A stretch of 17,863 bases of DNA from Victivallales bacterium. Lineage in GTDB: Bacteria > Verrucomicrobiota > Lentisphaeria > Oligosphaerales > Lenti-02. The DNA lies in assembly GCA_018648945.1 (NCBI GenBank), contig JABGQJ010000075.1, positions 1 to 17,863 of the forward strand, written 5' to 3'. The stretch's first letter is position 1; every line of letters begins with the position of its first letter. Below the pieces are notes generated by a model, which searched no databases, was not told the origin of the DNA, and worked only from the letters and a program-made list of their open reading frames with translations. Positions 14,470 through 17,863 of this stretch are shown in pieces. A program made the translations under genes and the position numbers.

Positions 14470-17400
14470 TAAAACTCCTTTTGGCAGACGAACCCTAATA
14501 CAATGTCATGGAAAGTGGCTCCTGACAAGACCAAACGCGAATCGTTCCGCTGAACAGGGAGGATTTGGCCCGTGTCGAGGTCGTATGCGCGGATCTGTTG
14601 CCACTTGCCACCGAGGATGTTGATCTCCGGGATGGCCGGTTCCGGGGCCCGCAGCCAGCAGGCGCGTTTTTTGCCGTAGTTCCGGATGCCGCCGGCGGTG
14701 TTGCGCAGGTAGACGAGAGCCTGATCGCCCTTCTTCGACACCAGGGAGGTGAGTTGCCACCCTTTGCCGGGAGAGAAGAACTCGGCCTGCAGGTCGGTCG
14801 GGAGGCCAGGCTCGGCCCCGTCCAGGCGGATCGCGTAGGATCCGGCTTCCTCTGCGGGGCGCACATCGAAGTCGATGCCACGGGACAGCAGCTGGTAGGC
14901 AAGCTCGTGGGCGGCGCTGTTGGCGTTGCTGCTGTCTGGCATGGTCACGACCACGCGGGGCGTGCGGCGCTGCAGCGTCGTCAGGTCGATGCCGACGGCC
15001 TTGAGCGCGGGCGTCACCTTGCCGAACTCGGCCATCTCCGCCTCGCAGTCTGCCGTCCACAGGAACGCGCCGTTGGCGCCGCAGAGGACGGAGAGCCAGA
15101 TCTGGTCACGGATGCCCCGCATGGAGAACTCATTGGCCACTTTTCTGATCCCTGGGTGCCAACGGCTTTGGTTGATGCCGCCTTCCCCCGTGTAGAAGGG
15201 GATGCCTGCACTGGCGGCCCACTTGCTGCGCGCGAAAACCACCGCGCCATGGTCTGCGGTCTCTTGGCCATCGTTGTAGGGATGGTAGCTGAAGAGATCC
15301 ACCTTTGAGTCGCGCCAGCGCCAGGGCTCGGGCCAGGCGTGGGGGCCGGGATTGCCGAGGACGGGCGTATGGGGGTCGATGGCGCGGATGTAGTCGCCGA
15401 TCTCCTGGCACCAGGCCATGGGCGGTCGGACCATCTCGTTCTCGAACTCGTAGCAGAACACTTCCTCGCGCCCGGCCAGGATGGGGATCAGTTCGTCGAG
15501 GTAGTCTTTCTGGCAACGGATCGCGTCGGGATCGGCGTAGCGCGCGGCGGCGGAGCCTACGACCCACTTCTTGACCAGGAACCGGGCCCGGTGGGGCGGC
15601 AGGGCCGCGAGCTGCTCGGGAGTATAGTGGGGCAGGCAGATTTTCTCGATGATGTCGGCGGTGACGTAGGGCGGCTTGGTGTAGTCCTCGAACAGGGCCA
15701 CGTTGAAACGAATACCCCGCGCCCGCCCGAGATCGAAGAGGTGCAGCGTGGCCTTGAGCTGAACGGGATCGACGCGCCCGACGATGTCCATGTTGCGCAA
15801 CATGAGCCGCAGGGCGGTGACGCCATTCTCCTGACACAGGTCAAGATAGGTGCAGACCTGCTGCTCCACCTCCGCCGACCAGGGGAAGCCGTGGGGATAG
15901 GGTTTGGGGCCGCAGGGGAAGAGATCGACGGAGCGGCTGAGATTGCCGTTCGGGTGGGGGAGGCCCGAGGGCCAGTTGGCGTAGAACCCACCCAGAGGCA
16001 TGAAGAGCTGGCCGTCGATGGTCAGGTAGCCGGTGGGGGTGATCGCGATCTTCTCCTTGCGGTAGCCGATGGTCTGCACGTCGCAACTCCCGGTGATGCC
16101 ATTCTCGTCTGTGAAGGTGACCGTATGGGTGGCTAGCGGCTGTGGTGAGCAGGTGACGAGAAGCTCGTGGGACACGCCCTTGAACGTCCGCGCTGCGACC
16201 TTGCCGTCGCCGGAGATCGTGAACTTGGGCACCACGGCTCCCATGGCCAGGACGTTGCCGAAGCGGTCGGCCCCGGAGACGCGGATGGACGCGCGGCGAC
16301 TGCCATCGACCGGCACGAACCGCCGGTCCGGCTTCAGTACATAGTGATCCAGGGCGGCGGGACGGATCGCGACCGTTCCTGTTCTGATTGGTGCCGAAGG
16401 CCGTCCCAGGTCATCCTGCAAGCCGACCGTCCAGTGGAGCGTGCGCGCCTTCTCGCCCGCCACCGGGGCCAGGTTTGCAGGCTTGTTCTTCAGGCCGCCA
16501 GCCGTGTCAGCGGCACGGGCGACAAGCACTCCCTCCTTCGTCCGGAGTTCTGCGACGAAGGGGGGGGCAGGGGGAGGGAGCCCCGCCTGCTTGCCGACGA
16601 CGCGGTTGACCTCCAGGCCAACCGTTCCCCCGGCCTCGCCAAATGCGGGCCTCACCAGGCCATAGCCGCGGGTCGCGGTGCGCCACACCGCCGCGTTGCG
16701 GGTGAACACGGGCCCGACTGTGCTCTCGACTGGGTTCGGCTCGATCCGCACCCAGTCGATCTGCACGGTGGTGCCGGGGCGGTCGCCGGTGGTATCGAGT
16801 CGGAAGGCGCGCATGACACGCCCATCCCAGAACTGGGGGAAGATGCTCGGCAGGTCGAAGGCGAGGGTCTGGAAACCCGTGCCGGTCACTGCGAACGTGT
16901 GGGATTGGTAGTGCCCCTTGTCGTCGGTGAAGAAGAAGCACCAATCGGCGCTTTCACAGCTCTGTTTGAGGCGTAGGCGCAGCCGCTTGTAGTGTCCGGA
17001 GTCGATGTTCTCGCAGGGGCTGTCTGCATGTCCGGGCGGCTGGTCGCCGGGATCGCCGAACATGATGCCCCAGATGCAGTAGGGGTCCTTCCCGGTCACC
17101 GGCACGTTCATCAAACCGTCCTTGACCGTGATCTTGCCGTAGTGATTGGGCCGGTCGCCCCAGGAGCGGATCCCGTCCTGGTCGCCCTCGTTGAAGTCCC
17201 AGGCATCACCGCGCACGGTGGTGGCATAATCGTCCCCGCCCATGGGCTTTGCCGCGAGGGCTGGGCTGGCGGCAATCTCCCCCTCGTCCGACCAGTAGAC
17301 AGCCACGTGGCGGGATCCCTGCAATGTGCCGGGCAGTTGGACCACGATCTTCCGTCCATCCCGCAGAATGGGGAGCGCCACATTCGGCTCGGTCACGTCA

Positions 17401-17606
17401 ACCACCCGCAGAGGAGTGCCTGCGGCGGCCTCGGTCTCAAATGCCGCGACGGCATCCTGGCGAGAGATGTCTGACCCCGCCCTGACGACTTGCCGGTGGG
17501 TGGCGCTTGTGACATGCCAGGGGAGAAGGACTGGGGCCTGTCGCACAGTGGTGGCGCAGCCAGCGGCGAGCAAAGCGATGGCAGGGACAAGGAATAGGGG
17601 TCTCAA
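14469..17606 (-). CDS. large lipoprotein glycoside hydrolase, clan GH-A (GH5-like)
   Basis: 1045 residues from a TTG start at 17606; AGGAG at 17613-17617 lies six bases upstream. The nearby ATG at 17609-17611 is out of frame and stops after two codons, so TTG is taken as real. MRPLFLVPAIALLAAGC has a lipobox with C17, so the protein is lipid-anchored. Residues about 130-295 form a galactose-binding-like beta-sandwich (GDAWDFNEGDQDGIRSWGD, TTVQIDWVRIEPNP). About 300-530 are Ig-like or linker domains. The TIM barrel starts near 535 (YLTIDGQLFMPLGGFYANW). Acid/base E724 sits in EFENEM and nucleophile E808 in YTGEGG, about 84 residues apart as in retaining clan GH-A enzymes. A C-terminal beta-domain (about 880-1045) follows. 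Substrate unknown; a beta-mannan or beta-glucan type glycan is a guess. Second gene of an operon, 31 bp after a sialidase-like gene. Confidence 0.88.
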   Translation of the reverse strand: MRPLFLVPAIALLAAGCATTVRQAPVLLPWHVTSATHRQVVRAGSDISRQDAVAAFETEAAAGTPLRVVDVTEPNVALPILRDGRKIVVQLPGTLQGSRHVAVYWSDEGEIAASPALAAKPMGGDDYATTVRGDAWDFNEGDQDGIRSWGDRPNHYGKITVKDGLMNVPVTGKDPYCIWGIMFGDPGDQPPGHADSPCENIDSGHYKRLRLRLKQSCESADWCFFFTDDKGHYQSHTFAVTGTGFQTLAFDLPSIFPQFWDGRVMRAFRLDTTGDRPGTTVQIDWVRIEPNPVESTVGPVFTRNAAVWRTATRGYGLVRPAFGEAGGTVGLEVNRVVGKQAGLPPPAPPFVAELRTKEGVLVARAADTAGGLKNKPANLAPVAGEKARTLHWTVGLQDDLGRPSAPIRTGTVAIRPAALDHYVLKPDRRFVPVDGSRRASIRVSGADRFGNVLAMGAVVPKFTISGDGKVAARTFKGVSHELLVTCSPQPLATHTVTFTDENGITGSCDVQTIGYRKEKIAITPTGYLTIDGQLFMPLGGFYANWPSGLPHPNGNLSRSVDLFPCGPKPYPHGFPWSAEVEQQVCTYLDLCQENGVTALRLMLRNMDIVGRVDPVQLKATLHLFDLGRARGIRFNVALFEDYTKPPYVTADIIEKICLPHYTPEQLAALPPHRARFLVKKWVVGSAAARYADPDAIRCQKDYLDELIPILAGREEVFCYEFENEMVRPPMAWCQEIGDYIRAIDPHTPVLGNPGPHAWPEPWRWRDSKVDLFSYHPYNDGQETADHGAVVFARSKWAASAGIPFYTGEGGINQSRWHPGIRKVANEFSMRGIRDQIWLSVLCGANGAFLWTADCEAEMAEFGKVTPALKAVGIDLTTLQRRTPRVVVTMPDSSNANSAAHELAYQLLSRGIDFDVRPAEEAGSYAIRLDGAEPGLPTDLQAEFFSPGKGWQLTSLVSKKGDQALVYLRNTAGGIRNYGKKRACWLRAPEPAIPEINILGGKWQQIRAYDLDTGQILPVQRNDSRLVLSGATFHDIVLGFVCQKEF

Positions 17607-17612
17607 GGCATT

Positions 17613-17617
17613 CTCCT
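17613..17617 (-). promoter_or_regulatory. ribosome binding site supporting a TTG start
   Basis: AGGAG on the minus strand is six bases upstream of TTG 17606. No in-frame ATG or GTG is placed to give a complete signal peptide, so this site decides the start of the 1045-aa lipoprotein. Confidence 0.75.
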
Positions 17618-17637
17618 CGGAGTGGTGGTCCGATCGG

Positions 17638-17863
17638 TCAGTTGGGCTCGACCAGGAAGTCTTCCATGGTCAGGCTGTAGCCGCGAATCTGGCCATTGGG
17701 AGCATCGTCAACAATGTAGTTGACGATGTAGATCTCGTCGTCGTCAAACTGCACCCAGCCGGAATAACCGAGATCGCTGTGGGGCGAACGGTCGAAATCT
17801 ATGGGCAGGATGCGCGTCCAGGCCTGGTTGCGGGTGGGGACCAGGGCGGATTCGTCGTCGGTG
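17638..17863 (-). CDS. sialidase-like protein, C-terminal 75 residues only
   Basis: The frame enters from the right edge and ends with TGA at 17638-17640. The visible part includes TRNQAWTRILPIDFDRSPHS and DLGYSGWVQFDDDEIYIVNY, the latter matching the DLGYPSxVQLDDGxILxVYY strand motif near the end of BNR/sialidase-like propellers (with Gly-Trp in place of Pro-Ser). It ends MEDFLVEPN. The N-terminus, any signal peptide and the Asp boxes lie outside the window. It is 31 bp upstream of the TTG of the GH-A lipoprotein and probably shares its operon. The exact activity cannot be told. Confidence 0.8.
   Translation of the reverse strand, partial: TDDESALVPTRNQAWTRILPIDFDRSPHSDLGYSGWVQFDDDEIYIVNYIVDDAPNGQIRGYSLTMEDFLVEPN

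Overview
This GC-rich window (about two thirds G+C by eye, strongly GC-biased third codon positions) looks like an accessory, polysaccharide-degradation region of a heterotrophic bacterium. The mix of a Tat-exported sulfatase, several sialidase-like beta-propellers, very large secreted or lipid-anchored glycoside hydrolases, a Hanks-type Ser/Thr kinase and remnants of a fucosidase fits the PVC group (Planctomycetes, Lentisphaerae, Verrucomicrobia) or similar sulfatase-rich phyla. No rRNA, tRNA or other phylogenetic marker is present, so this placement is inference.

Left block (1-3978, minus strand): a three-gene operon read as sulfatase (3978-2203), secreted beta-propeller protein (2206-809, GTG start overlapping the sulfatase stop by four bases), then a secreted protein with a lectin-like N-terminal domain and the start of an agarase-like catalytic domain (790-1, cut by the window edge). 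Together they look like desulfation, recognition and cleavage steps for a sulfated polysaccharide. Upstream lies an 865-base gene-free stretch (3979-4843). It carries two 93%-identical 117-bp direct repeats exactly 132 bp apart, each able to fold into nested hairpins, and a short 9-bp tandem array.

Centre-left (4844-6764): an orphan PD-(D/E)XK nuclease-like protein with an AbiJ-like N-terminus, which is a candidate defence gene; a frameshifted C-terminal relic of an alpha-L-fucosidase; and a small 39-codon gene with a good ribosome binding site and typical codon bias.

Centre-right (6765-11332, plus strand): a 799-aa secreted putative glycosidase of unrecognised family, a soluble Hanks-type kinase, and a complete class I fumarase/tartrate dehydratase alpha subunit with no beta subunit beside it.

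Right block (11348-17863): a cytoplasmic sialidase-like protein (minus) diverges from a D-2-hydroxyacid dehydrogenase (plus). Then comes a minus-strand operon: a sialidase-like protein (only its C-terminus is in the window), a 1045-aa lipoprotein with a clan GH-A catalytic domain, and a metallo-beta-lactamase-fold hydrolase whose ATG overlaps the lipoprotein stop (TAATG). Nothing in the window is a CRISPR array, insertion sequence or phage module. The most novel items are the twin structured repeats, the small gene, the AbiJ/DpnII-like orphan and the unassigned 799-aa hydrolase.
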